64,000 nt of DNA. Origin: Tardiphaga sp051811025 (GTDB lineage Bacteria > Pseudomonadota > Alphaproteobacteria > Rhizobiales > Xanthobacteraceae). The notes under the pieces were generated by a model. The model ran no database searches. It was given only the letters and a program-made list of their open reading frames with translations, and had not been told where the DNA came from. The stretch lies in assembly GCF_051811025.1 (NCBI RefSeq), contig NZ_JBPWQE010000001.1, positions 5,766,001 through 5,830,000 of the forward strand. Direction: 5' to 3'. Positions 55,792 through 63,373 of this stretch are shown piece after piece; the first letter of the stretch is position 1; every line of letters begins with the position of its first letter. Both the position numbers and the translations under genes were made by a program.

Positions 55792-56613
55792 TTACTCCGA
55801 AGCCGCGTCTGCCTTCAGCGCATCCGGATGCGGCATCGAGATGATGTTGTAGCCGGAGTCGACGAAGTGCGTTTCGCCGGTTACGCCGCCGGAAAGATCC
55901 GACAGCAGATACAGCGCAGTGCCGCCGAGTTCTTCCAGCGTCACGCCGCGGCCGAGCGGCGAATGTTTCTGCTGGAATGCGAACATCGCGCGGGAATCGC
56001 CGATGCCCGAGCCGGCCAGCGTGCGCACAGGCCCGGCAGACACCGCATTGACGCGAATGCCTTGGCGGCCGAAGTCCGACGCGAGATAGCGTACTGAAGC
56101 TTCGAGCGCGGCCTTGGCGACACCCATCACATTGTAGTTCGGCATCACGCGGGTCGATCCGCCGAAAGTCAGCGTGATCATGGCGCTGCCAGGCTTCATA
56201 ATTTCCGAGGCGCGCTTGGCGACTTCGGTGAAGGAGAAGCAGGAGATTACCATGGTGCGCGAGAAATTGGCGCGCGTGGTGTCGGCGTAACGGCCCTTGA
56301 GTTCGTTCTTATCGGAGAAACCGATGGCGTGGACTAGGAAATCCAACCCGCCCCATTTCTCCTTGATCGCAGAGAACGTAGCATCGACGCTGGCGATGTC
56401 CTCGACGTCGCAGGGCAGGATCAGATCCGCATTGAGCGATTCCGCCAGCGGCTTGACGCGCTTGCCGAGTGCATCGCCCTGATAGGTGAACGCCAGTTCG
56501 GCGCCCTGCGCATGCAGTGCCTTGGCGATTCCCCACGCGATTGAATGATCATTGGCGACGCCCATGATCAGTCCGCGCTTGCCCCGCATCAGTGATGGCA
56601 TCGCGTTATGCAT
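55792..56613 (-). CDS. fabI: Enoyl-[acyl-carrier-protein] reductase FabI
   Basis: 273 residues, SDR-type enoyl-ACP reductase that completes each elongation cycle. It has GVANDHSIAWGIA for cofactor binding, the catalytic Tyr and Lys in NYNVMGVAKAAL, and the flexible loop VRTLAGSGIG. It is the third gene of fabA-fabB-fabI. ATG 56613 overlaps the end of fabB by 8 bp; ATG 56601 is an alternative. Another FabI may exist elsewhere, as Rhizobiales often carry two. Confidence 0.93.
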   Translation of the reverse strand: MHNAMPSLMRGKRGLIMGVANDHSIAWGIAKALHAQGAELAFTYQGDALGKRVKPLAESLNADLILPCDVEDIASVDATFSAIKEKWGGLDFLVHAIGFSDKNELKGRYADTTRANFSRTMVISCFSFTEVAKRASEIMKPGSAMITLTFGGSTRVMPNYNVMGVAKAALEASVRYLASDFGRQGIRVNAVSAGPVRTLAGSGIGDSRAMFAFQQKHSPLGRGVTLEELGGTALYLLSDLSGGVTGETHFVDSGYNIISMPHPDALKADAASE

Positions 56614-57832
56614 CCATCCGCTTGAAGACCAGCGTGGCGTTGGTGCCGCCGAAGCCGAAGGAATTCGACAGCACAGTGCCGACCTTCACATTGTCGATGC
56701 GCTTGCGCACGATCGGCATGTCGGCGAACACCGGATCGAGTTCGGTGATGTTGCCGCTCTCGCAGATAAAGCCATTCTGCATCATCAGCAGCGAGTAGAT
56801 TGCTTCCTGTACGCCGGTGGCGCCGAGCGAGTGGCCGGTGAGGGCCTTGGTCGCCGAGATTGGCGGGCATTTCTCGCCAGTGCCAAACACGTTGCGGATC
56901 GCCTGCATTTCCGGCGGATCGCCGGCCGGCGTCGAGGTCGCATGCGGGTTGATGTAGTCGATCTTGATGCCGCCGGTGGTGGCCAGCGCCATCTTCATGC
57001 AACGCTCGGCGCCTTCGCCCGATGGGGCGACCATGTCGTAACCGTCCGACGTGGCGCCGTAGCCGATGATTTCGCCATAGATCTTGGCGCCGCGTGCTTT
57101 CGCGTGCTCGAGTTCTTCGACAACGACAACGCCGGCGCCGCCAGCGATGACAAAGCCGTCGCGGCTGACGTCATAGGGACGCGAAGCGGTGGAGGGCGTG
57201 TCGTTATACTTCGATGACATCGCGCCCATGGCGTCGAACAACACCGAGAGTGACCAGTCGAGTTCTTCGCAGCCGCCGGCAAACACGACGTCCTGCTTGC
57301 CCCACTGGATCATCTCATAGGCATTGCCGATGCAGTGGTTCGAGGTCGCGCAGGCGGACGAGATCGAATAGTTCACGCCCTTGATCTTGAACCAGGTGGC
57401 GAGCGTCGCAGAAGCGGTCGAGGACATCGCCTTCGGCACAGCGAACGGGCCGACGCGCTTCGGGCCCTTGCTGCGGGTGATATCGGCGGCTTCGACGATC
57501 GTGCGCGCGGAAGGCCCGCCCGAGCCCATGATGATGCCGGTGCGTTCGTTGGAGATATCGGACTGTTCGAGGCCGGAGTCCTGGATCGCCTGTTCCATGG
57601 CAATGTGATTCCATGCGGCGCCTTCGCCGAGGAACCGCATCGCGCGGCGGTCGATCACATCGACCGGATTGATGGTCGGTGCGCCTTGCACCTGCGAACG
57701 GAAACCGAGCTCTGCATATTTGTCGGCGCGCGTGATGCCCGACTTTGCCTCATGGAGGCTCGCAAGCACTTCCTGAGTGTTGTTTCCGATAGATGAGACA
57801 ATGCCCATCCCCGTGACGACAACCCGCCTCAT
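56606..57832 (-). CDS. fabB: Beta-ketoacyl-ACP synthase I
   Basis: 408 residues, thiolase-fold condensing enzyme. Catalytic Cys in YSISSACATSNHCIGNA, His in INPHATSTPAGDPPE and ALTGHSLGATG. The start MRRVVVTGMGIVSSIG is family-typical. The context with fabA identifies the FabB type that elongates cis-unsaturated acyl chains. It lies 82 bp after fabA and overlaps fabI. Confidence 0.94.
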   Translation of the reverse strand: MRRVVVTGMGIVSSIGNNTQEVLASLHEAKSGITRADKYAELGFRSQVQGAPTINPVDVIDRRAMRFLGEGAAWNHIAMEQAIQDSGLEQSDISNERTGIIMGSGGPSARTIVEAADITRSKGPKRVGPFAVPKAMSSTASATLATWFKIKGVNYSISSACATSNHCIGNAYEMIQWGKQDVVFAGGCEELDWSLSVLFDAMGAMSSKYNDTPSTASRPYDVSRDGFVIAGGAGVVVVEELEHAKARGAKIYGEIIGYGATSDGYDMVAPSGEGAERCMKMALATTGGIKIDYINPHATSTPAGDPPEMQAIRNVFGTGEKCPPISATKALTGHSLGATGVQEAIYSLLMMQNGFICESGNITELDPVFADMPIVRKRIDNVKVGTVLSNSFGFGGTNATLVFKRMDA

Positions 57833-57914
57833 GATCGCCTCGCCCTTTGAATTACGTTGTTGTGGAACTGACGGTCGCCCCCTCGGAGACCGCCGTTGAA
57901 TAGCACCCGGTAGA

Positions 57915-58454
57915 TCACGTTCCCGGCTGCAATGCGGCAGGTGCTTCCTGCTTGAACAGGCCGACCTTCAGGTCCTTGGCGCGATAGATAATCTCGCCAT
58001 CGGCCGAAAGCGAGCCGTCGGCAATCCCCAACCACAATTTTGAACGCATCACCCGTTTGATATCGATGGTGTACACGACCTTTTTGACACCAGGCAGAAC
58101 TTGGCCGGAAAACTTCAGTTCGCTCAGCCCCAGTGCCCGTCCGGGACCGATGCCTCCCGACCAACCCAGAAAGAAGCCGACCATCTGCCACATGGCGTCG
58201 AGGCCGAGGCAGCCCGGCATCACCGGATCGCCCTTGAAGTGGCAACCGAAGAACCAGAGGTCCGAATTGACGTCGAGTTCAGCACGCACGAGACCTTTAC
58301 CGAATTCGCCGCCATCAGCCGTGATCTCGGTGATGCGGTCGAACATCAACATCGGCGGCAGCGGCAATTGCGCGTTGCCGGGTCCGAACAGCTCGCCGCG
58401 GCCGCAGGCCAGCAGGTCTTCATATGCGTAGCTGTTGCGTTGTTCCTGGATCAT
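57915..58454 (-). CDS. fabA: 3-Hydroxydecanoyl-ACP dehydratase/isomerase
   Basis: 179 residues, hotdog-fold enzyme making both trans-2- and cis-3-decenoyl-ACP, the branch point to unsaturated fatty acids. The catalytic motif WFFGCHFKGDPVMPGCLGLD (His) and DAMWQMVGFFLGW are clear. ATG 58454 gives the family start; the open frame to 58523 is not needed. It heads fabA-fabB-fabI. An Irr-type box lies 54 bp upstream. Confidence 0.95.
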   Translation of the reverse strand: MIQEQRNSYAYEDLLACGRGELFGPGNAQLPLPPMLMFDRITEITADGGEFGKGLVRAELDVNSDLWFFGCHFKGDPVMPGCLGLDAMWQMVGFFLGWSGGIGPGRALGLSELKFSGQVLPGVKKVVYTIDIKRVMRSKLWLGIADGSLSADGEIIYRAKDLKVGLFKQEAPAALQPGT

Positions 58455-58507
58455 GCCGGCTTTCTGGGTCCATCGATGGTGGTGGCTACCCGGGTCGAGT
58501 CGCCACA

Positions 58508-58524
58508 TATAGAATTGTTCCAAA
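58508..58524. promoter_or_regulatory. Irr-type iron control element upstream of fabA
   Basis: TATAGAA-TTG-TTCCAAA matches TTTAGAA-N3-TTCTAAA at 12 of 14 fixed positions with correct spacing. It is 54 bp upstream of fabA and 238 bp upstream of irr on the other side. It could place fabA-fabB-fabI under Irr, or form part of irr feedback. Confidence 0.5.
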
Positions 58525-58667
58525 TCAGACGGGAACTTGCCCCGGTTGGGCGCTCTCTATCATAGGCTTATGGGGCGGCAAAGCGCCGGATCGCCTGCTT
58601 TTGGCGGTCTATTGACCATGTTGCGATGCACTGCGGAAGCCTCCCCCTCTGATGCATGGCTCCTAGT

Positions 58668-58684
58668 TGCGAAAACCTTGCATC
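58668..58684. promoter_or_regulatory. Possible Fur/Mur hexamer repeats over the irr -35 region
   Basis: TGCGAA (58668) and TGCATC (58679) are spaced by 11 bp, and a further TGCATG is at 58653. In Bradyrhizobium japonicum the irr promoter is bound by Fur/Mur at TGC-type direct-repeat hexamers, recalled as TGCATC. The second copy overlaps the -35 element here. Confidence 0.4.
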
Positions 58685-58706
58685 TGAAGCCCCGCCTTTC
58701 TATAAT
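58678..58706 (+). promoter_or_regulatory. Sigma-70 promoter of irr
   Basis: TTGCAT (58678) and TATAAT (58701) are separated by exactly 17 bp, a near-consensus vegetative promoter. It gives an mRNA leader of about 50 nt before ATG 58763. Confidence 0.75.
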
Positions 58707-58762
58707 AGAGGCCTAATTCAGTGTTCTTTTAGAGTGTGAACGGCAGGATTACTGACGTGGAT

Positions 58763-59251
58763 ATGAGCGACAGCGTTTCAGTTCTGGATGACGCAGCTGC
58801 GGTTGCGGAAATCAATCATGGCCGTCAGCCGGCTTTGACTGGTTGCCCGTGGCATGACGTCAACGAGATGCTGCAGTCGGTCGGCCTGCGTCCCACCCGT
58901 CAGCGCATGGCGCTGGGTTGGCTGCTGTTTGGCAAGGGCGCCCGCCATCTCACTGCGGAAATGCTCTACGAGGAAGCGACCCTCGCCAAGGTACCGGTGT
59001 CGCTCGCAACCGTCTACAATACGCTCAATCAGCTCACGGATTCCGGCCTGCTCCGTCAGGTCAGCGTCGATGGTACGAAGACTTATTTCGATACCAACGT
59101 GACCTCGCATCACCACTACTATCTCGAGAACAACCACGAGCTGGTCGATATTCCGGACCAGAATCTCGTGCTGACCAAGATGCCCGAAGTCCCCGAGGGC
59201 TTCGAGATCAGCCGCATCGACATGGTCGTTCGTCTGCGCAAAAAGCGCTAA
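58763..59251 (+). CDS. irr: Iron response regulator Irr (Fur family)
   Basis: 162 residues, Fur-family winged helix (LRPTRQRMALGWLLFGKGAR, VSLATVYNTLNQLTDSGLLR). The N-terminal heme regulatory motif GCPWHD has Cys28, close to Cys29 of B. japonicum Irr. The His cluster is in SHHHYYLENNHELVDI. Irr represses heme and iron-using genes in low iron and is degraded when heme is made. GTG 58736 would add nine residues; ATG 58763 is chosen. Confidence 0.96.
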   Translation: MSDSVSVLDDAAAVAEINHGRQPALTGCPWHDVNEMLQSVGLRPTRQRMALGWLLFGKGARHLTAEMLYEEATLAKVPVSLATVYNTLNQLTDSGLLRQVSVDGTKTYFDTNVTSHHHYYLENNHELVDIPDQNLVLTKMPEVPEGFEISRIDMVVRLRKKR

Positions 59252-59273
59252 CGGCTCTATCCAGATTCTGAAG

Positions 59274-60101
59274 TTATTTGCGCCGCCGAACCGTTTTCGG
59301 CGGCGTTTGCTCGCCAGCTGCAGCCGTCGCCACGATCGCACGCGCCAGTGCACGACCTATGCATTCGTAGCCGGCCGCGGAATTGTGTAGTCCGTCCCAG
59401 GCCGTCAGCGCTCCCATCGAGAGCCCTGCGTCCACCGCACGGCGCATCAGCTCGAAGCGCGAGAACTGCGGCACGCGTTCCTGCCGGGCGGCGTCAGCTA
59501 TGCTCGTCTGCATCTTGGAATACTGCGATGCGAGAATGACCGGCGCGTATTGTTGATCCATCAGGATCACATCGGCCCCGTCAGCCTTCAGCAGGCGGAT
59601 GCCCTCGACGATCCTGCCGGTCAGGCTGTCTGCGCTTTGCAGCCAGGTCACGTCATTGGTGCCGATCTGCCAGATCACCAGATCCGGGCGATGCGCCAGC
59701 ACATCGCGATCGAAGCGCGCGATATTGCCGGGGATCGTATCGGCGTTAAGTCCGCTATTGATGACCTCCAGCCGTAAATCTGGCCTCAGACGTCGCAGCT
59801 CGCTCTGCAGCATGCCGGGGTAGGTTTTGGCGGGGTCGGATTGCCACAGGCCGAGCGTCGAGGACGAGCCCATGGCGACAATCTTCAGCGGGCCACCGGT
59901 TTTGAGCGCGGCCGCGGTGCGCGGAAGGGTCGCATCACCAGACAGCCGCTGATCCACAGCTAGACACATCTCAGTGGCGGATTGCGCACGAGCCGGGCCG
60001 GACCATGACAGCGCTGCAGCGCCGATCAGTGCGCCGGCGCAGGCCAGGCTCCCGATGCGGGATGCGCTCAGTTCACCTTCTCGTCGGCGTAGACGCCCCA
60101 T
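59274..60101 (-). CDS. Exported SGNH/GDSL hydrolase
   Basis: 275 residues with a signal peptide (ALIGAAALSWSGPARAQ). SGNH blocks: KIVAMGSSSTLGLWQSDPAK (catalytic Ser), IWQIGTNDVTWLQ, and WDGLHNSAAGYECI (Asp-His). The family hydrolyses esters or acyl groups, often on cell-surface glycans. Its start overlaps the SH3 gene end by 34 bp on the same strand, so they are probably co-transcribed. The end overlaps a terminator-like hairpin. Confidence 0.88.
   Translation of the reverse strand: MGRLRRREGELSASRIGSLACAGALIGAAALSWSGPARAQSATEMCLAVDQRLSGDATLPRTAAALKTGGPLKIVAMGSSSTLGLWQSDPAKTYPGMLQSELRRLRPDLRLEVINSGLNADTIPGNIARFDRDVLAHRPDLVIWQIGTNDVTWLQSADSLTGRIVEGIRLLKADGADVILMDQQYAPVILASQYSKMQTSIADAARQERVPQFSRFELMRRAVDAGLSMGALTAWDGLHNSAAGYECIGRALARAIVATAAAGEQTPPKTVRRRK
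59281..59305. terminator. Hairpin at the irr/SGNH convergence
   Basis: CGCCGCCGAA and TTCGGCGGCG form a perfect 10-bp stem with a 5-nt loop, 29 bp after the irr stop and inside the last codons of the SGNH gene. It is followed by TTTG on the plus strand. It may end irr transcription. Confidence 0.45.
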
Positions 60102-60595
60102 AGCCGCTGCTGTTCGATCCAGCCGTCAAAGCCGTTGCCGATCACCCGGCACCAGCCATTGTTACAACGCTTTACCTGCGCCACAACGCCGGCCTGCAGC
60201 CGGGCCGCAACAGCGCTGGTCGCATCCGGATTGTCATAGATCGAGGCGAGTTCGTCCTTGGATTTCATGGTCACAACCGCGGTGCGACGGCCGGACAGCA
60301 GCGAGTGATAGACCCAGCCTTCGGCGCCCTCGGAATCGCGGACGCGGCGCCAGTTCTCGTATTCGGCGGTGATCTCCACCGGCAGGCCGGAGCGGGTATA
60401 GACCCAGGCGACATCGTTGTCCTTGGTGGGGCCGGCGCGGACATTAACGTGATCCGACTTGAGGCTGACGTAGCGCGGCACCGGCAGGCCGCTGGCGCCC
60501 AGCGGGGTGTCCTTGGCAGCGAGAGCCGGATCGATTGCTGCCGCGATCAGAGTACCCATCGCCAACATCGCACACGCAAATCGCCGGAACGCCAT
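60068..60595 (-). CDS. Exported SH3 domain protein
   Basis: 175 residues: signal peptide (ACAMLAMGTLIAAAIDPALA), then two bacterial SH3 repeats (LKSDHVNVRAGPTKDNDVAW followed by VYTRSGLPVE, and LQAGVVAQVKRCNNGWCRVI). Such domains bind peptidoglycan or metal-linked surfaces. ATG 60595 is chosen because it heads the signal peptide. It overlaps the downstream SGNH gene, suggesting a shared cell-wall role. Confidence 0.88.
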   Translation of the reverse strand: MAFRRFACAMLAMGTLIAAAIDPALAAKDTPLGASGLPVPRYVSLKSDHVNVRAGPTKDNDVAWVYTRSGLPVEITAEYENWRRVRDSEGAEGWVYHSLLSGRRTAVVTMKSKDELASIYDNPDATSAVAARLQAGVVAQVKRCNNGWCRVIGNGFDGWIEQQRLWGVYADEKVN

Positions 60596-60819
60596 CAACC
60601 CCACCTCAACCCAATCCAAAGAACGCAAGTGTCGCCGCGCCGCACGCGCCTGTTGGGTTCTTGTTTTGGCTCGGTCTTCTGCTAGAGAGGACCGAAGGCC
60701 AAGGCACCAAAAAGGGTGTCGGGGAACCCGAGGAAACGGTGAATTCGCGGCTGCGGCAGTTTCGAACAACCGGGTTAATGCGGACTGAACGGATTAGCCA
60801 AAGCGCGAGTGAGCAGGAC

Positions 60820-61821
60820 ATGTCGGTCAAGAAAAAGCCTCTCGTCGTCGTCACGCGCAAGCTGCCGGACTCGATCGAGACCCGCATGCGCGAATTGTTC
60901 GACGCGCGCATCAATCTCGACGACATACCTCTGACGCCCGAGCAACTGGCCGAAGCGACCCGCACCGCCGATGTGCTGGTGCCGACCGTCACCGACGAAA
61001 TCACCAAGGAACTGCTCGAGCATCCCGACTGCAAGCTCAAGCTGATCGCCAATTTCGGCAACGGCGTCGACAATATCGACGTCGTCGCTGCGCACGCCCG
61101 CGGCATCACCGTCACCAACACGCCGAAGGTGCTCACCGAGGACACCGCCGACATGACCATGTCGATGATCCTCGCGGTGCCGCGCCGGCTCATCGAGGGC
61201 GCGTCGATTTTGACCGAGGGCAAGGACTGGCAGGGCTGGTCGCCGACCTGGATGCTGGGCAAGCGGCTCGGCGGCAAGCGGCTCGGCATCATCGGCATGG
61301 GCCGCATCGGCCAGGCCGTGGCGCGCCGCGCCCGCGCCTTCGGGCTGCAGATCCACTATCACAACCGCAAACCCGTGGCACCGAAGATCGCCGAAGAACT
61401 CGGTGCGACCTATTGGGACTCGCTCGACCAGATGCTGGCGCGCATGGACATCATCTCGGTGAACTGTCCGCATACGCCGGCGACGTTTCATCTGCTGTCG
61501 GCACGCCGCCTCAAGCTGATCCGCAAGGACGCCTATATCGTCAACACCGCGCGCGGCGAGGTGATCGACGAAGAGACGATGATCAAGCTGATCGAGTCGG
61601 GCGACATTGCCGGTGCCGCGCTCGACGTGTTCGAGCATGAGCCCGCGGTGAGTCCGAAACTGGTGCGGCTCGCGCGCGCCGGCAAAGTCGTGCTGCTGCC
61701 GCATATGGGCTCGGCGACGATCGAAGGCCGTGTTGAGATGGGCGAGAAAGTCATCATCAACATCCGCGCCTTCCTCGACAATCATAAGCCGCCGGATCGT
61801 GTACTGCCGAACATGCTGTAA
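60820..61821 (+). CDS. gyaR: D-2-hydroxyacid dehydrogenase (glyoxylate/hydroxypyruvate reductase-like)
   Basis: 333 residues. NAD-binding GMGRIGQAVARRARAFGLQI, substrate Arg in YIVNTARGEVIDE, catalytic Glu in LDVFEHEPAV and His in LLPHMGSATIE. It matches the GyaR/D-glycerate dehydrogenase group. ATG 60820 lies in a longer open frame; ATG 60778 would add 14 residues. It is transcribed alone, divergent from the SH3 gene. Confidence 0.88.
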   Translation: MSVKKKPLVVVTRKLPDSIETRMRELFDARINLDDIPLTPEQLAEATRTADVLVPTVTDEITKELLEHPDCKLKLIANFGNGVDNIDVVAAHARGITVTNTPKVLTEDTADMTMSMILAVPRRLIEGASILTEGKDWQGWSPTWMLGKRLGGKRLGIIGMGRIGQAVARRARAFGLQIHYHNRKPVAPKIAEELGATYWDSLDQMLARMDIISVNCPHTPATFHLLSARRLKLIRKDAYIVNTARGEVIDEETMIKLIESGDIAGAALDVFEHEPAVSPKLVRLARAGKVVLLPHMGSATIEGRVEMGEKVIINIRAFLDNHKPPDRVLPNML

Positions 61822-61847
61822 GGCGCGGCATCTATGCGACGCTAGAT

Positions 61848-62606
61848 TTACGAGATCAGCTTGAAAATCAGATAGGCCGCGATACGACCCTCACGCGTGG
61901 CTTTGCGGCCGTAGCGTGTCATGGTGTAGTTCGACCATGGCAGGCGCCAGTCATCGGCGCGCTCTGCGGTCCAGATGAAATCTGGCGATCGCGACACATG
62001 CCAGAGTGTCCACGCGACGTAATCCGGAATGTCATGCACGAAACGAAATTCGCCTGACGACTTCAGCACGCGCGCCATCGCAGCCAGTGTTGCGTCCTGC
62101 ACGAAACGGCGCTTCCAGTGACGCTTCTTCGGCCATGGATCCGGATGGATCAGGTCGATGCGTGACAGCGATTGCGCCGGTGCCCATGTGAGAAGTTCGG
62201 CGGCGTCGCCGGCGACGAGGCGGATATTCCCGATATTCTGCGCCTCGATCTGCGTCAGAATCTTCGCCATGCCGTTGATATAGGGTTCGCAGCCGATGAA
62301 GCCGATGTCAGGATGCGCCAGCGCTTCCGCGACGAGATGCTCGCCGCCGCCGAAGCCGATCTCCAGACGGACGGTCTCGACGTCTGTACCGAACAGCGTG
62401 CGAAGATCGTCAGGCGCGGGATGTGCGATGTCGACGGTGAGTGCCGGCAGCAGCGTCGCCATCAGGTCGGCCTGATGATCGCGTAGCTTGTGGCCCTTGC
62501 GGCGCCCGAAGAATGAGCCGGTATAGTGGCCGCTCTCGGCAGGCGTGGACGCACCCGCGTCAGCTGGGTCGTCGTGATCGTTATGGTCGGAATCGGCTGT
62601 GGTCAT
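61848..62606 (-). CDS. trmB: tRNA (guanine-N7-)-methyltransferase
   Basis: 252 residues. Methylates G46 of tRNAs. SAM motif VRLEIGFGGGEHL, EPYINGMAKIL, and the catalytic region IHPDPWPKKRHWKRRFV. The N-terminus is acidic (SDHNDHDDPADAG). ATG 62606 is preferred to the frame opening at 62645. It follows the XRE gene by 77 bp on the same strand; no metK is found between them. gyaR converges. Confidence 0.95.
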   Translation of the reverse strand: MTTADSDHNDHDDPADAGASTPAESGHYTGSFFGRRKGHKLRDHQADLMATLLPALTVDIAHPAPDDLRTLFGTDVETVRLEIGFGGGEHLVAEALAHPDIGFIGCEPYINGMAKILTQIEAQNIGNIRLVAGDAAELLTWAPAQSLSRIDLIHPDPWPKKRHWKRRFVQDATLAAMARVLKSSGEFRFVHDIPDYVAWTLWHVSRSPDFIWTAERADDWRLPWSNYTMTRYGRKATREGRIAAYLIFKLIS

Positions 62607-62683
62607 CGCGCGCGAGTGATACAGCCGAAACGCCATCGGCGCCATCAGGCGCGATGACGTTTTTCCGTTGAAATACCGTGATT

Positions 62684-63100
62684 CTAGCGCTGATCCGGGG
62701 CTTCGCGCGAAGCAATCTGCTCGACCAGGTCGACGATGCTGCGGCGGAGCTTCGCATCGGTGATGCGCGTGAAAGCGCGGGTCAGAGCGAGGCCTTCGGA
62801 GGTAGCGAGGAAGTCCGAGACATATGCAGGCGAGGAGGCTTCAGCGAAGCCTTCGCCGTTATGGATCGCACCGGGGCCGCCTTCGAACAGGAACGATACG
62901 GGGACCTGCAGGATTTCCGAAATCTGCTGCAGCCGGCTGGCGCCGACGCGGTTGGTGCCCTTCTCGTATTTCTGAACTTGCTGAAACGTCAGACCGAGGG
63001 CTTCGCCCAGCTTTTCCTGACTCATGCCGAGCATAATGCGCCGCATGCGCACACGGCTGCCGACATATTTGTCAACAGGATTGGGCGCTTTCGTCGACAT
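62684..63100 (-). CDS. XRE-family helix-turn-helix regulator (CdrL/PhrR-like)
   Basis: 138 residues. Helix-turn-helix at residues 10-65 (RVRMRRIMLGMSQEKLGEAL, GLTFQQVQKYEKGTNRVGAS), then a C-terminal region (SDFLATSEGLALTRAFTRIT) found in rhizobial regulators next to lnt. Related Sinorhizobium proteins help control the cell cycle and symbiosis. The promoter region has paired inverted repeats, possibly its own operators. It is downstream of lnt and upstream of trmB on the same strand. Confidence 0.87.
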   Translation of the reverse strand: MSTKAPNPVDKYVGSRVRMRRIMLGMSQEKLGEALGLTFQQVQKYEKGTNRVGASRLQQISEILQVPVSFLFEGGPGAIHNGEGFAEASSPAYVSDFLATSEGLALTRAFTRITDAKLRRSIVDLVEQIASREAPDQR

Positions 63101-63211
63101 CTCAATTACTCCTGGATCACATCAAGGGAGACGGATCATGCATGGCAATCCCGTCATTAGGTCGGCTTCGGTTGTAACCAAAGGTATCCTAGTGGATTAT
63201 AACAACCGCAC

Positions 63212-63234
63212 AAATTTTCCTAAGCGGAAAATTT
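63212..63234. promoter_or_regulatory. Inverted repeat upstream of the XRE gene, copy 1
   Basis: AAATTTTCC-TAAGC-GGAAAATTT, perfect 9-bp arms with a 5-nt centre, just upstream of a candidate minus-strand -10 element. Confidence 0.5.
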
Positions 63235-63247
63235 AAGCCACTGCATG

Positions 63248-63274
63248 TTTATTTCTCAATAGGTGAGAAATAAA
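63248..63274. promoter_or_regulatory. Inverted repeat upstream of the XRE gene, copy 2
   Basis: TTTATTTCTCA-ATAGG-TGAGAAATAAA, perfect 11-bp arms with a 5-nt centre. It is 38 bp centre-to-centre from the first copy. There is no T tract that would favour an lnt terminator. Confidence 0.5.
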
Positions 63275-63373
63275 GCTAACAAAGCTAGCTTAAAAAGCAA
63301 TCACATTGGGGCGGTTGTTCGGTAGGCGGCGAAAGCTGGCTCGCAAACTATACCAAATGCTTCAAGTCTCGCG

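Larger units (their letters stand above)
63101..63373. other. AT-rich promoter region of the XRE gene
   Basis: No gene is seen. The region holds two perfect inverted repeats (63212-63234 and 63248-63274), a third weaker one with ATCC-TAGT-GGAT around 63186-63197, and a minus-strand TATAAT at 63201-63196 without a strong -35. It separates lnt from the XRE gene. Confidence 0.65.
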
